A model generated the notes under the pieces. That model ran no database searches. It was not told where the DNA came from and saw nothing but the letters and a program-made list of their open reading frames with translations. A stretch of DNA of 64,000 nucleotides from Variovorax paradoxus (lineage in GTDB: Bacteria; Pseudomonadota; Gammaproteobacteria; Burkholderiales; Burkholderiaceae_C). A program made the position numbers and the translations under genes. Shown piece after piece: positions 45,424-54,808 of the stretch. Position 1 is the first letter of the stretch, and every line of letters begins with the position of its first letter. The stretch lies in assembly GCF_022009635.1 (NCBI RefSeq), contig NZ_CP091716.1, forward strand, positions 1,565,001-1,629,000, read 5' to 3'.

Positions 45424-46364
45424 GGCCTCGGTTCCTCCGGTGGATCGGGATGGAGGTCCGGTATGGGCCCGGGCGACTCCGGTGACTCGACGGCCTGCAC
45501 GCGCTCAATGAACCGCGCCAGCACATCGGACGAGTTGCCTTCGAGACGCAGCAGGTAAGTTGTCAAAGGCGGCACGCGCGATGCCAACGGCCGGGCCACG
45601 ACGCCAGGCTCGCGATTGGCAGCAATGCGTGCGGCACCGACCAGTCCCAGCGCGAAGCCGGCTGATACCAGGGCCATCATCAGGTCAGTGGATGCCACCC
45701 GCTCTGCAATCAGTGGCTCCATATCCGCGCGGCGTAGCACCCGCTCAACGTGCTTGGCATGGCCTTCACATGCCTGTGGATCGCACAAGACCAACGGATA
45801 GCGCAAAAGTTCGTCTAAAGGAATGCGCTTATGTGCCAGTAGGGGGTGCCGAGCGGGCACTGCCACTATCAGCGCATCGCTCCAAGCGGGCACGGAAACG
45901 ATGCCATTGCCAACTTCGTTGGACTGGGCGAACCCTACGTCATAGAGATCGTCATGCAGCCCTTTGATCTGCTGCGACAGCGGCACCTCGAAGAGGCGAA
46001 TCTCGACCTCAGGTTCTTCTTGGCGACAAAGTACAAGCAAAGCGGATAGGCGCGACAGCGTGATACCGTCGGACAGAGCCACGCGCAGTTGCCTGTGAAA
46101 GCCATTGGCTGCCGCTTTCACGCTGTCACGCGCTTGTTCCAAGGCAGCAAACACGCGACGCACGTGCTCAAGGAACAGATTCCCGGCTCGGGTTAGCCGC
46201 GTGCTGCGTGTGGTACGAGCAAACAAAATCACGCCTAGTTCTTCTTCCAGTTCCTTGATGGCGCGCGATAGCGGCGACTGCTCGATATACAATCGCTCGG
46301 CGGCGCGGGCGAAGTGGAGTTCTTCGGCCACAGCCAGAAAGCAGCGCAAATGACGAAGTTCCAT
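45420..46364 (-). CDS. LysR-family transcriptional regulator (TraR-like of the ICE)
   Basis: A 314-residue LysR regulator. The start at 46364 gives MELRHLRCFLAVAEELHFARAAERL, the classical winged helix-turn-helix N-terminus, and normal family length; 25 extra codons are open upstream. The C-terminal two-lobed effector domain is complete. Tn4371-type ICEs carry a LysR-type gene next to traG, so a role in controlling transfer is plausible, but a regulator of cargo genes is also possible. Confidence 0.88.
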   Translation of the reverse strand: MELRHLRCFLAVAEELHFARAAERLYIEQSPLSRAIKELEEELGVILFARTTRSTRLTRAGNLFLEHVRRVFAALEQARDSVKAAANGFHRQLRVALSDGITLSRLSALLVLCRQEEPEVEIRLFEVPLSQQIKGLHDDLYDVGFAQSNEVGNGIVSVPAWSDALIVAVPARHPLLAHKRIPLDELLRYPLVLCDPQACEGHAKHVERVLRRADMEPLIAERVASTDLMMALVSAGFALGLVGAARIAANREPGVVARPLASRVPPLTTYLLRLEGNSSDVLARFIERVQAVESPESPGPIPDLHPDPPEEPRP

Positions 46365-46612
46365 ATCCCGTTCCTCACTAGGTGACTGGCAAAGCCCTGT
46401 GGTGATGCATGGCCGAGTGACCTGCCCCAACGCGTGCATTGCCTTCGATAAGTTCTACTTCGTTGCCCACGTCACAAGCGATGTTGACTAGACGCCTCAC
46501 CTTGGACAGAAGATCCAACCGGATCTCGAGGGCTCATGCTGGGCGTTGATCAGAGACCGCATCCGCCTGTCCGCCTTCCTACGGGCCGATCTGAGCAGCC
46601 TCATCACCCAAG

Positions 46613-46905
46613 TTGCGACCAAGCGCACGGCGCGCGAGCCTTTACCGAAAGCGGCTGCACGAGTTCCCCGTTCGGAAGCAGACCATCGTCGCGTGCGAGA
46701 TGCGCACCCAGTGGTACACGACCTTCATGCGCTCCGGGGTTGAGCCGAGGAGGGGCGCTTGTCTGATCCGCAAACATTTCGAGGACATCGTTGCCTAGAC
46801 GCAAGTCCGTCAGACCAACGGCTTCTTCCATGCGGCTAAGCGCAAGGCGCGCGTCTACCCGCTTCGCCACCAGGTGAACCGTATTCTTCCTGAGCACAGG
46901 CAAGC
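46613..46905 (+). pseudogene. Remnant of an ISL3-family transposase
   Basis: A broken frame whose translation runs LIRKHFEDIVA, stop, TQVRQTNGFFHAAKRKARVY. This parallels the ISL3 C-terminal block seen in the remnant at 60.7 kb (LIRNSFDGIVAWTQ, then NGLFQVTKRQARG), with an in-frame stop and a short internal deletion. The flanking parts of the 46,365-47,045 interval hold nothing I recognise. The family assignment rests on this one block and is tentative. Confidence 0.45.
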
Positions 46906-47045
46906 CCAACTTCGTTCAGATAGGCCCGCAACTGCTTAACCCACGCAAAGTCGGAAAGAGTCTGTAGCGAAAGAGCCCTTGATTCACCTCCAGACTTGCT
47001 TGGGTAAACTGAAAATCCTTTCAAATTGGTATGAATTTCTCGCCG

Positions 47046-48785
47046 TCACCCACGCAGGGCGTTGACGAAAATCCTCGGCAGCTTGGTCCAGCTGGGTTTG
47101 AACTGGAAGTCGGTCAAGAGACGGCCAATCACATCTTGCCGCCGGTTCGTGATGAACCAAGGTGGCCGAGGAAGGAGCGTTGGATGCAGTGAGAGCAGAC
47201 TGCGAGGGAATGGTCGCCATGGGGCGGATATGACGGTACGCTCCGTTCCTTCAAGCATGAACGAGTTATGTACCGTCCCAATACCAGATTGCGGATCGCG
47301 CGACGACCCTCCGGGAAATCCTCCCCAGGGGCAGGGTGCAAGCAGAAATCCCAATCCGGTCCAAGCATTAACGGCGATGGTGCCGTAGCGCAGCTTTTGA
47401 AGCAGTTCTTCGAAGCGTTGACGACCGATCTCTCGCACAGTCTTGGGGTGAATCAGAATATTTGCCCCCAGACTGCCGTACAAGCGGTCATTAGCGTACA
47501 CAACGGCTGATTCAAGGTATGACCCCGCATCTTCATATTCGAAGGATTTCATTGCTAACGCCGTGCCGAAGATTTCGTGCTGCGCCAGCCAGGACTCATC
47601 GCCCCGATCCATGTTCGCAAGAACGCACGCGGGTGCACGAAGCCCACGGTCGATCGCATCCGAACCCCCAGCGTGGGCAGCAAATTCCTCAATGCGCTGC
47701 TGGTTGCCAGGGTAGTAGGCCTCCCGCTGGCCGTAGCGCGACATGACATTGGATATAGCAGACAAAAGTTTGTCCGTATGTTGCCAGCCACGAGGTACTA
47801 TTAGGGTTTGGCATGCCACGCAGTTAAAGCCGGAGTTGTGCAACTTGTGAGTTGCTATCTGTTCGGCTTGAAAGCGGATGTCGGCGGTCGACCACGGCCC
47901 GGGCACCACAATGGTGGGGCAAACTGCGCCTAGTTCGGACGTGATCTTTCGGTGGTTCTTCGGTGTATTCGCGGCCTTATTGCGTGCGCCTTCTTCTCCG
48001 ATGCCCCAAACGATGGCATCGTGGGTGGCCTTGGCGCCGGTGATGTGAATTTCCTCCACCAGCGGATGCTCGCACAAGTAGGCCCCCACAGCGCCATCGC
48101 CGCGAACGATGCGTAGTGCGTTGCATTCGATCAGGGGCCGCAGGGCTGCATTGAGATAGTCGGTCAGGTAGTCGTTGACCGGATTCATCTTCAGCAGAAC
48201 CACCTGGTTTTCGATAAACAGCTTCTGAAATGCATCGAGAGGCGAGATGGCCGCGATGTTTCCTGCCCCCAAGACTAGGGCCACCTTACCGCGCCGCTGT
48301 TCGGGAACGATGTCATAGGCGACCGCAGCATGTTGAGCGAGACTGGCCTCGGAGATTCCCTTTTGCATCCAGACTTCAGCTGAGACCCCGGATAGGAGCA
48401 ACCGATCCCAGATCGAATGGGGCAGAACTCTAACCGCCAATAGCCCATTCTTGAGGTGGCGCAAGGGCAGGTGATTGAGGTATTCCTTTCTATCAATGGC
48501 ACCGAGTGTCTGCATCAACCCGTTGCAGGCGCCCATGAGGGCGTAGGGGCCGGAGAGCCATTCCTCCCCGGCCAGCGGCGATGCATGCGGAATGCGCTTC
48601 TTCCGGGCAGCTGTCTCCGCCCACCCCTGCGCAACCTGCATCAGCGCCGGCTTGATGCGGCCGAGGATAGCAATCCGATCCGCGACCGAGGTTTTTGCCC
48701 AGTGGTGCTTGGCCCCATCCAGTGCCTGCAAGTCCTGATCCAACAGGGCCTGAATATCGAAATTTGGGAGAGCGGTACCCGTCAC
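47046..48785 (-). CDS. Aldehyde dehydrogenase family protein of the alk operon
   Basis: ALDH-superfamily enzyme of 579 residues, about 80-100 longer than typical ALDHs. Seen motifs are VALVLGAGNIAAISPLDAF (nucleotide binding), ITSELGAVCP (Glu284, the usual ELGG site) and NSGFNCVACQT, where Cys322 aligns with the catalytic Cys. The C-terminal 80 residues are unlike common ALDHs. It would oxidise the aldehyde made by the AlkJ-like dehydrogenase to the acid. It is unlike the classic AlkH in length, so no symbol is given. Start overlaps the alkK stop by 4 bases (ATGA). Confidence 0.82.
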   Translation of the reverse strand: MTGTALPNFDIQALLDQDLQALDGAKHHWAKTSVADRIAILGRIKPALMQVAQGWAETAARKKRIPHASPLAGEEWLSGPYALMGACNGLMQTLGAIDRKEYLNHLPLRHLKNGLLAVRVLPHSIWDRLLLSGVSAEVWMQKGISEASLAQHAAVAYDIVPEQRRGKVALVLGAGNIAAISPLDAFQKLFIENQVVLLKMNPVNDYLTDYLNAALRPLIECNALRIVRGDGAVGAYLCEHPLVEEIHITGAKATHDAIVWGIGEEGARNKAANTPKNHRKITSELGAVCPTIVVPGPWSTADIRFQAEQIATHKLHNSGFNCVACQTLIVPRGWQHTDKLLSAISNVMSRYGQREAYYPGNQQRIEEFAAHAGGSDAIDRGLRAPACVLANMDRGDESWLAQHEIFGTALAMKSFEYEDAGSYLESAVVYANDRLYGSLGANILIHPKTVREIGRQRFEELLQKLRYGTIAVNAWTGLGFLLAPCPWGGFPGGSSRDPQSGIGTVHNSFMLEGTERTVISAPWRPFPRSLLSLHPTLLPRPPWFITNRRQDVIGRLLTDFQFKPSWTKLPRIFVNALRG

Positions 48786-50422
48786 TGCGTGCTCTCCCTG
48801 GTACTTCCGGCCAGGAGGCCGCCATAGGCTTCGCGGAGCCTGTTCTTGAACACCTTCCCAGTGCCACTGAGTGGCAACGCGTCAATGAAGACGGCTTTGT
48901 CGGGGATCTGCCAGTCCGGCAAACGTCCTTTGAAGAAGGCCAGAAGGTCCGCTTCGGACACATTCGCGCCTTCCTTTTTCACGGCGACCAGAACCGGTCG
49001 TTCGTCCCACTTCGGGTGGGGCACGCCGATTGCCGCCGCATTGGCGATGGCAGGATGTCCGATAGCGATGTTCTCGATATCGACCGATGAAATCCACTCT
49101 CCACCAGACTTGATGATGTCCTTGGCGCGGTCGCGGATGACCATATAGCCGTTGGCATCAAGCGTTGCTATATCACCGGTGTCGAACCAGCCATCACTGG
49201 TCAGCGCACTGGATTCGGCGCCGAAGTAGCTGCTGACGATCCAGTGCCCCCTGATCTGTAGTTTGCCCGGGGATTTGCCGTCGTTCGGCAAGACTGCGCC
49301 GCCGTCATCGACCACGCGCAGCTGAACGCCGTAGGGTGGTCGTCCCTGCCCCAGTCGCACTTCGCTCTGCCGCTGAGGATCAAGATGAATGTGGCGAGCC
49401 AGTGGTTGATTCAGGGTGCCCAGCGGGCTCGTTTCGGTCATGCCCCAGGCATGGATCAGTTCGACACCGAACTCGTCCCGGAACGCGGCGAACATCGACG
49501 GCGGCAGTGCCGCGCCGCCAACGATGGTGCGTTTCAAGCTTTTGGGCTTGGTGCCGCGCGCCCTCAACGCCGCCAGCAGTCCCATCCAGATCGTGGGAAC
49601 GCCAAGTGCCAGACCGACTTCCTCGTCGTCGATCAGGGTGGCGAGACTTGGGCCGTCAAGGTTCGGGCCAGGCAATACCAGTTTCGCTCCCTGCGCCGCC
49701 GCAATGTAGGGCACTCCCCAGGCGTTGACGTGAAACATGGGAACAACCGGCATGACAGCATCGCGGGCCGAAACGCCAATGCCGTCCGGGCTGTTGCCCG
49801 CCAACGCATGCAGCACCGTGGAGCGGTGGCTGTAAAGCACACCCTTCGGATGTCCCGTAGTGCCGGAGGTGTAACACAACGACGAAGGTAGATCCTCGTC
49901 AATGCTCGGCCACGGGTAGTCGGCGTCGCCCGATGCGACCACCTCGTCGTAGAACCGCAAGCCATCCAACATGCCCGATGCCTCCTCATCGCGTGGCCCC
50001 ATGAGAATGACATGTTTGACGGTGCTCAATGCCGACCGAAGCTTGGCCACAATGGGCAGAAAGGTCCGGTCGATGAACAGCACCTGATCATCGGCGTGGT
50101 TGACGATGTAGATCAGGGTTTCGGCGGACAGGCGCGGATTGACCGTGTGGCACACCATGCCCGCGCCGGAAACGCCATAGTAAATTTCCAAATGTCGCCG
50201 ATTGTTCCATGCAATGGTCGCGCAGCGCTCGCCCGATTGCACGCCCAGCTTGGCCAGCGCTGACGACAGGCGTCGCGCATTGATCTCGACTTGACCCCAA
50301 GTCGTGTGTTCGATCCCGCCCGTGGTGTTGACGGAAACGACTGGCGTATCGGCATGGTAACGCGCAGCATGGGCGATGAGACTGGAGACGAGCAAAGGCT
50401 CGCGCATCATTTTTCCGAGCAT
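48782..50422 (-). CDS. alkK: Medium-chain acyl-CoA synthetase AlkK-like
   Basis: ANL-superfamily ligase that activates fatty acids to acyl-CoA, cytosolic. 546 residues, the same length as AlkK of the Pseudomonas OCT plasmid, and strongly alike in remembered sequence blocks (RCATIAWNNRRHLEIYYGVSG, CYTSGTTGHPKGVLYSHRST, DRAKDIIKSGGEWIS, GTGKVFKNRLREAYG). It is the last activation step before beta-oxidation of the oxidised hydrocarbon. Lies 159 bases downstream of the alkJ-like gene. Confidence 0.88.
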   Translation of the reverse strand: MLGKMMREPLLVSSLIAHAARYHADTPVVSVNTTGGIEHTTWGQVEINARRLSSALAKLGVQSGERCATIAWNNRRHLEIYYGVSGAGMVCHTVNPRLSAETLIYIVNHADDQVLFIDRTFLPIVAKLRSALSTVKHVILMGPRDEEASGMLDGLRFYDEVVASGDADYPWPSIDEDLPSSLCYTSGTTGHPKGVLYSHRSTVLHALAGNSPDGIGVSARDAVMPVVPMFHVNAWGVPYIAAAQGAKLVLPGPNLDGPSLATLIDDEEVGLALGVPTIWMGLLAALRARGTKPKSLKRTIVGGAALPPSMFAAFRDEFGVELIHAWGMTETSPLGTLNQPLARHIHLDPQRQSEVRLGQGRPPYGVQLRVVDDGGAVLPNDGKSPGKLQIRGHWIVSSYFGAESSALTSDGWFDTGDIATLDANGYMVIRDRAKDIIKSGGEWISSVDIENIAIGHPAIANAAAIGVPHPKWDERPVLVAVKKEGANVSEADLLAFFKGRLPDWQIPDKAVFIDALPLSGTGKVFKNRLREAYGGLLAGSTRESTQ

Positions 50423-50581
50423 TTTTCTACTTTCTTTCAGAATTGGTGTTTGAGGCCGACGTCGACAACAAGAGGATTGAGGCGAATGGAGACTGAAGTA
50501 GACGGTCCACCAAGCGCAGGCAACGTGCCAGCGGCCTTTAAGAGGTTTTTCTATTGGTATGCAAGAAGTAATACACCAGAT

Positions 50582-52258
50582 TTACCTGAGGAGTGCGCTC
50601 TCGTATGCTTGGCGTTCGTTCTTTCGGGAAGTCTGGGCTGGGTGTCCATGTGCTCGTTTAATGAGGTCCGCAGTCCTCTCGGCGATCATGATGGTTGGCG
50701 CGTTGGTGTTGCCGCTGATCAAAGTCGGCATGATGGAGGCATCGACGACGCGCAGCCCTTGAATACCATGTACCTTCAGCTCCGCATCGACCACGGCCAT
50801 TGGGTCCACGCCCATCTTGCAGGTGCCGACCGGGTGGTAAATGGTGTCGGAGCGGTCTCGAATGAGCTGGGCCCATTGCGCATCACTCATGCCATCGGTA
50901 ACGCCGAACAATTCGCGCCCACGGTACTTGGCCAAGGGGGATGCCAGCATGATCTCTCGCATGGCCTTGGCCCCTTGGACCAGGAGCTTCACGTCACGCT
51001 CGTCAGACAGGAAGCGTGGATCGATTCCAGGGTCGTCCAGCGGGTTGGGTGATTGCAAGAATACCTCGCCACGCGAGTAAGGGCGCAGATTGCAGACGTG
51101 GCACGAGTAACCATACCCGATATGCAGTTTGCGCGCGTGGTCGTCCACGATCGAGATCACGAAGTGCAGTTGCAAATCCGGCCGATCCACGTCAGGGGCG
51201 CTCTTGAAGAATGCGCCACCCTCGGCAAATGGGGTGGCAAGCATGCCGCTGCCATCCTTGCGCCAACTTGCAATGTGGCCCAGCATGTCCACTGACCCTT
51301 TGAGTCCGATGCCGAAGTTGTCAGTGTCCTGGGAGGTGTAGGCCAGAATGAAATCCAGGTGATCCTGCAAGTTCTGGCCCACACCGGGCAACTCATGCAC
51401 CATGCGGATGCCGTGATGGGTGATGTCTTCCGGGCGCCCGACGCCGGACAGTTGAAGAATCTGCGGTGAACCAAAGGCGCCGGCAGCCAGAATGACCTCC
51501 CGCCCGGCTCTGACCTCGTGTTCGGCACCGCTGGCATGGTAGGCCACGCCCACGGCGCGCTTGCCCTCGAAGAGGATCCGGCTGGCGCGGGTATTTGTCT
51601 TGATCGTGAGATTCGGCCGTTGCCCCCGCAGAGGATGCAAGTATGCGGCTGCCGCGGAGCAACGCTCGCCTCGGCGGGCGGCATCGTGGAATTGCGTGAC
51701 CTGATACAAGCCAACGCCTTCGTTGTCCCCATCATTGAAATCGGCACGAAACGGAATGCCGCGCTGCTTGGCTGCCTCAATGAACGCAAGCGTGATCGGC
51801 CTGGGGCTACGTTGCTCGGACACTTGCAAAGGTCCGCTCCCGCCATGGAGTTTGCTCGCTCCACGCTCGTTGTTCTCTGCCTTCAGGAAATACGGCAGCA
51901 CCGAGTCCCAGTCCCACCCATCACACCCCAGATCGGCCCATTGATCGTAGTCCTGGCGCTGGCCCCGGACGTAGAGCATGGCGTTGATGGCCGAAGATCC
52001 GCCAAGGGCGCGGCCCCGCGGTTGATAGCCCAGCCGACCATTGAGGTGCGGCTGAGGTACCGTGTTCAATGCCCAGTTATTGATCTTGCCCTTGCCAGGC
52101 ATCATGGCCGCCGTTCCTGCCGGCATGCGGACGACCAATGAGTCGCCTTGTCCGCCCGCTTCAAGCAGGCAAACACTGATGCTGGAATCTTCACTCAGCC
52201 GCGAGGCCAGGGTGGCGCCGGCAGAGCCGCCGCCTACGATGATGTAATCGAAATTCAT
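50582..52258 (-). CDS. alkJ: GMC-family alcohol dehydrogenase, AlkJ-like
   Basis: FAD-dependent alcohol dehydrogenase of 558 residues, equal in length to AlkJ. Motifs: YIIVGGGSAGATLASRLSED (FAD Rossmann), GRALGGSSAINAMLYVRG (GMC signature), IYHPVGTCKMG with the active-site His, and SGNTNAPTIMIAE. AlkJ is membrane-associated and feeds electrons from alcohols to ubiquinone. It lies 67 bases after the hydroxylase fusion and would convert its alcohol product to aldehyde. Confidence 0.87.
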   Translation of the reverse strand: MNFDYIIVGGGSAGATLASRLSEDSSISVCLLEAGGQGDSLVVRMPAGTAAMMPGKGKINNWALNTVPQPHLNGRLGYQPRGRALGGSSAINAMLYVRGQRQDYDQWADLGCDGWDWDSVLPYFLKAENNERGASKLHGGSGPLQVSEQRSPRPITLAFIEAAKQRGIPFRADFNDGDNEGVGLYQVTQFHDAARRGERCSAAAAYLHPLRGQRPNLTIKTNTRASRILFEGKRAVGVAYHASGAEHEVRAGREVILAAGAFGSPQILQLSGVGRPEDITHHGIRMVHELPGVGQNLQDHLDFILAYTSQDTDNFGIGLKGSVDMLGHIASWRKDGSGMLATPFAEGGAFFKSAPDVDRPDLQLHFVISIVDDHARKLHIGYGYSCHVCNLRPYSRGEVFLQSPNPLDDPGIDPRFLSDERDVKLLVQGAKAMREIMLASPLAKYRGRELFGVTDGMSDAQWAQLIRDRSDTIYHPVGTCKMGVDPMAVVDAELKVHGIQGLRVVDASIMPTLISGNTNAPTIMIAERTADLIKRAHGHPAQTSRKNERQAYESALLR

Positions 52259-52325
52259 AAAATCCCACTGCGGAGCCGAGGTGGCTCCGCATAGAAAGAA
52301 GGGGGTGGAGGGGTAGCGGCCGTGT

Positions 52326-54587
52326 TCAGTCAGCCGCCAATTCCTTGTTCCATTGGCGTGGGTCGTAGCGCCGCAATGCCTTCAGGCCGCTTTTCTGGTT
52401 TGCACGCAGCGCCAACACCCTCTCCTCTGGCGTGGCGTAATGCCGATCCCACTCCACGATCTTGGGGACCATGATTCGCTGCCAAAGCGGCGGGAGCAGC
52501 GTCAGCAGTATCGTGCTGAGGTAGCCAGCGACCATCGTCGGGGCCTCCGGCAACGGCATCAAGTTCTGGTAAGGCACCTCGCCTTGGGCATGGTGGTGCG
52601 AATGCCGACTGAGATTGAACATGGCCCAGGAACTCATTCTGGCATTGGTATTCCATGAGTGCCGTAGTTGTACAGCCTGATCGGGAGCGCGCACCATGCC
52701 GTAATGCTCCATGTAGTTCACGATTTCCAGCAGCGATTTTCCGAACAGCGCACTGCCGGTAAATCCAAGCACGCCGATCCATCCCGCCATCCAGTAGGCG
52801 ATGGCCACGAGCACCGCACTCATGAGCAAGCCGCGGATATAGGCGTTGTGGATGGAGATCACCGGAAGATGCTTGCGCTTGAGGCGTTCAGCTTCGATGC
52901 GCCAGGCGCTGACGTTGCCGCGAATGGTGGACATCACGATGTGTAGATACACATTGCGGCCTCGCGGGGCCGTGGCCGGGTCATGCTCGGTGGATACATA
53001 GCGGTGATGCCCGTAGACATGCTCGATGGCGAATCCCACGTCGTAGCTGAAAGACAACAACCAACGACCAATGAACATCGAGACCGGTTCCCAAGTGCGA
53101 TGCGTCAACTCGTGCGCCGTGATCGTTCCCAGGACACCGATCATGAAGCCGGTAAATACGCCGCCGGCGAGGTGGTGCCAAAAGCCCGTTGCCTCCCGGG
53201 CGGCCAGTATGTCGTATTGGGTGAGATGGGTCACCCACGCGCCGAATCCCAATGGATCACCGGAAGAAAGCGTCCAGACGTAGGCGAATACGATCAGCGC
53301 CACCAGGGGCAGGATGAACCACAGTTGCACCGTCAGAATCCACGGTGATTTGTATTTGGGCGTTCGGGTGTCGTGGCCCAACAGCGCATCGCCGCCAATG
53401 TAGAAGATGAGAAAGCCGAGCAGCCCCAAACTGGTGTAGACGCCGCCCGCCAGAATGGACGCCACAGCACCGATCCCCACCCCATGCAAAAGAAAGAACT
53501 TCAGATAGTCCAAGATATTGGCTGGCACACGCTCAACAGTGGGCAAGCCGACAGCGCCGTAGAACCCGGTGTGGAGCTTGGGGGCCTGATCGACGAAGCG
53601 GTCCGCGTGCAAATTCGTGTCTGCAATACCACGCTGGCGCAGGGCGGCGATGGCCGAGTCGATCATGGCTGGTGGGCCACACAGATAGGCCGACGTGGCA
53701 CCCCCAAGCAGTTCTGGAATGTGCTCCGTCACCAAGCCAGTGCGCCCGTCCCAGGGCGACGAAGGGTCAGCCGCGGACAGCACCGGCACGAACCGGAAGT
53801 TCGGCCAAGCTTTTTCGTAGGCTGCCATCTCGTCGAGCGCGTACAAATCCTTCTGGCTCCGAGCGCCAAACAGTACCGTCACCGGCCGCATGTCGCCCGA
53901 GCGCTTCATGTCTTGAAGCATCGCGAGGATGGGTGCCAAGCCGCTGCCACCGGCCACCATAAGGACTGGCTCCCGGCCCGGGCGCATGTAGAAGTGACCG
54001 CCGGGACCGCGCACGGTGACCGACTCGCCCACCTGCGCCTGGTCCACGAGATGCCCGGACACCCGCCCCCCCGGCACACGGCGCACCGTGAAACTCACTT
54101 GGCGATCATTGCCAGGCGCGGTCGAGAACGAATAGCTGCGAGGGGCATCCGCCATCGAGGACAGCGTGACCTCTGCAAACTGGCCGGCGCGATAGCGGAT
54201 TGGCGTGTCTAGTCGAAGGTCGATTCTCGCGATGTCGTGAGTCAGCATTTGCTTGCCGACGATCACGCCCTTGACCGGAGGGCCATCGATCGCGCCCTCC
54301 CGATCCAGCTCGATTTTCACATCGCTGCGCAGGCGGCTCTGGCAGGCCAGTATGAACCCGTCGGAGATTTCCTTCTCCGTCAGCAGGTACGCCGTCTCGG
54401 TCAGTTCGTCAACCTTGCCGCTCTTGAGCTTGCACTTGCAAGTCCCGCAGCCGCCGACGCGACAGATGGAGGGAATGTTGATGTTCTGGCGTTGCGCTGC
54501 CTCCAGCAAAGTCTCATCGGGCTCGACGGTGATGGTCTGCCCGTTTATCTCCGCCTGGTGCAAGCTTCTTCCGTGAAGAAAATTCAT
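52326..54587 (-). CDS. alkB: Self-contained AlkB-type hydroxylase fused to ferredoxin and reductase
   Basis: A 753-residue three-part oxygenase. Residues 10-95 are a plant-type [2Fe-2S] ferredoxin (Cys42, Cys47, Cys50, Cys82). Residues 105-340 are a flavin reductase (RSYSFST at 150 for FAD, GGSGLAP at 213 for NAD(P)H, YLCGPPAMID at 301). Residues 355-735 are a membrane di-iron hydroxylase with all AlkB/XylM boxes: HELTH 492-496, EHVYGHH 522-528, NYMEHYG 624-630, LSRHSHHHA 659-667. The first two parts copy the XylA electron-transfer layout, so no separate rubredoxin is needed. AGGAG lies 9 bases upstream of the ATG. The substrate is probably an alkane or another terminal methyl compound. Confidence 0.9.
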   Translation of the reverse strand: MNFLHGRSLHQAEINGQTITVEPDETLLEAAQRQNINIPSICRVGGCGTCKCKLKSGKVDELTETAYLLTEKEISDGFILACQSRLRSDVKIELDREGAIDGPPVKGVIVGKQMLTHDIARIDLRLDTPIRYRAGQFAEVTLSSMADAPRSYSFSTAPGNDRQVSFTVRRVPGGRVSGHLVDQAQVGESVTVRGPGGHFYMRPGREPVLMVAGGSGLAPILAMLQDMKRSGDMRPVTVLFGARSQKDLYALDEMAAYEKAWPNFRFVPVLSAADPSSPWDGRTGLVTEHIPELLGGATSAYLCGPPAMIDSAIAALRQRGIADTNLHADRFVDQAPKLHTGFYGAVGLPTVERVPANILDYLKFFLLHGVGIGAVASILAGGVYTSLGLLGFLIFYIGGDALLGHDTRTPKYKSPWILTVQLWFILPLVALIVFAYVWTLSSGDPLGFGAWVTHLTQYDILAAREATGFWHHLAGGVFTGFMIGVLGTITAHELTHRTWEPVSMFIGRWLLSFSYDVGFAIEHVYGHHRYVSTEHDPATAPRGRNVYLHIVMSTIRGNVSAWRIEAERLKRKHLPVISIHNAYIRGLLMSAVLVAIAYWMAGWIGVLGFTGSALFGKSLLEIVNYMEHYGMVRAPDQAVQLRHSWNTNARMSSWAMFNLSRHSHHHAQGEVPYQNLMPLPEAPTMVAGYLSTILLTLLPPLWQRIMVPKIVEWDRHYATPEERVLALRANQKSGLKALRRYDPRQWNKELAAD

Positions 54588-54808
54588 CGCAGTTGTCTCC
54601 TAATGAATGTTTTTTTGCTTTTTTATTAGACTTCGCCACCACTTTCTGTCGCAAGCGCATAAACTGACAAACATGGTGCATTTCTTGCCAAGCACCTGCC
54701 GCTACGTGTAGGATCGTTTTGATAGTCATCAGAGGAAGAAGGCTGAGGAGCCTGTCGGACTCCTCAGGGTGGCCACCGGCCGGCACAAGAACATGGAGCG
54801 AGACAACC

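Noticed and set aside
54660..54700. Possible sigma-54 promoter upstream of the hydroxylase gene (TTGGCAAGAAATGCA on the minus strand)
   Set aside because: The GG and GC elements are 8 rather than 10 bases apart, so it does not fit the -24/-12 spacing.
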